A stretch of DNA of 64,000 bases. Origin: Salibaculum sp031581025. GTDB lineage: Bacteria > Pseudomonadota > Alphaproteobacteria > Rhodobacterales > Rhodobacteraceae. The stretch lies in NCBI RefSeq assembly GCF_031581025.1, contig NZ_JAVLCA010000010.1. The stretch is one strand, 5' to 3'. Positions 63,627 to 64,000 of this stretch are shown here, in pieces. A program made the translations under genes and the position numbers. The notes below the pieces were generated by a model. It ran no database searches. It was not told the DNA's origin and saw only the letters and a program-made list of their open reading frames with translations. The stretch's first letter is position 1. Every line of letters begins with the position of its first letter.

Positions 63627-64000
63627 ATGGAAAAGATACTCGGCGCGGGGGCCGCGCTACTGTTGACGACCGGACTTGCCAGTGCCGGCGGGCTCGATCG
63701 GTCGGGCCAGCCGGTCGGCGCGATTTTCGAGGAGGGCAGTTATGCCGAGCTGAGCTTCGGGCGGGTCAACCCGTCGGTCAGCGGCAACATGAATGCCGCC
63801 CTCGGCGGGGCGCCCTCCGGCGACATGGCGCCCAGCTACGCGCAGTTCGGGGCGGCCTACAAGACCGACCTGTTCGAGGGCACCGCGCTCGCCATCATCC
63901 TGGATCAACCCTACGGTGCCGACGTCGACTACGACGACACGACCGCCTATGCCCTGGCCGGCGCGAATGCGGAGGTCGACACCACCGGCCTTTCGGTGCT
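63627..64000 (+). CDS. Outer-membrane FadL/OmpP1-type transport protein, 5' part
   Basis: The first 124 codons of a gene that runs off the window. A signal peptide (KILGAGAALLLTTGLASA) is cleaved near residue 20, giving a mature N-terminus GGLDRSGQPVGAIFEEGSYA, which resembles the N-terminal hatch of FadL/TodX channels for fatty acids or hydrophobic compounds in Rhodobacterales. GGGAC with GATGAGG upstream precedes the ATG at 63627. No in-frame stop occurs up to the window end. Confidence 0.82.
   Translation, partial: MEKILGAGAALLLTTGLASAGGLDRSGQPVGAIFEEGSYAELSFGRVNPSVSGNMNAALGGAPSGDMAPSYAQFGAAYKTDLFEGTALAIILDQPYGADVDYDDTTAYALAGANAEVDTTGLSV

Overview
The window is high-GC chromosomal DNA from an alphaproteobacterium, most likely a member of the Rhodobacterales (Roseobacter/Paracoccaceae type). 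Support comes from the fused ispDF gene, a class II DAHP synthase, the dusB-ntrB-ntrC-ntrY-ntrX-trkA-trkH-hfq-hflX cluster, NtrC and NtrX proteins without a GAFTGA loop, the DUF6456 and DUF6477 proteins, and two copies of a two-hairpin intergenic repeat whose head I recall from this group. I cannot name a species. No phage, insertion sequence, integrase, CRISPR array or restriction system is visible; nearly everything is core or near-core chromosome.

Layout. 0-5.7 kb: the 3' part of a tRNA-Leu(CAA), a MocA-like nucleotidyltransferase, a large FAD/GcvT oxidoreductase, a SYLF lipoprotein, hemB and a small membrane protein. 5.8-13.6 kb: mfd, then a leftward block with a Bcr/CflA-type efflux pump, a two-helix K+ channel, a DsbA/FrnE oxidoreductase and an oligopeptide-type binding protein. 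A candidate small RNA with its own promoter and terminator lies at 13.7-13.8 kb. 13.9-18.9 kb: a DUF502 membrane protein, the pseudouridine catabolism pair psuG-psuK, and a head-to-head DUF4198/HupE pair whose start codons overlap. 18.9-21.2 kb: a frame-disrupted PilZ remnant, then rpsB-tsf with promoter and terminator, followed by about 300 bp of stacked inverted repeats.

21.5-31 kb holds single genes and small operons: a LuxR regulator without luxI, an ectoine-hydrolase-like M24 enzyme, a PhoR-like kinase, a gmk/gamma-carbonic anhydrase/metC-type operon, a PAS protein and DAHP synthase. 30-36.5 kb: a GlxA/AraC regulator followed by a complete branched-chain-amino-acid-type ABC importer (binding protein, two ATPases, two permeases); the two ATPase genes are bridged by a 28-codon ORF. 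36.5-41.6 kb: a hydroxyacid dehydrogenase, a penicillin acylase family hydrolase, hflX and hfq. 41.7-51.9 kb: the nitrogen-regulation and potassium-uptake operon. 52-57.7 kb: ispDF-pgpA-pncC, a RatA/COQ10 protein, hpt, two c-type cytochrome genes and lipA. 57.8-64 kb: DUF6456/DUF6477, an MttB-family methyltransferase, guaA, an EamA transporter and the start of a FadL-type porin.

Functional links. gmk, hpt and guaA cover three purine-nucleotide steps. rpsB-tsf, hfq, hflX, dusB and mfd serve translation, RNA and repair. The Ntr operon joins nitrogen sensing to Trk potassium uptake and Hfq. No obviously new multi-gene system stands out. The best leads are the candidate sRNA, the overlapping divergent starts at 17.54 kb, the bridging micro-ORF at 33.2 kb, the hairpin array after tsf, the PilZ remnant, and a possible CtrA/DnaA control region between DUF6456 and DUF6477.
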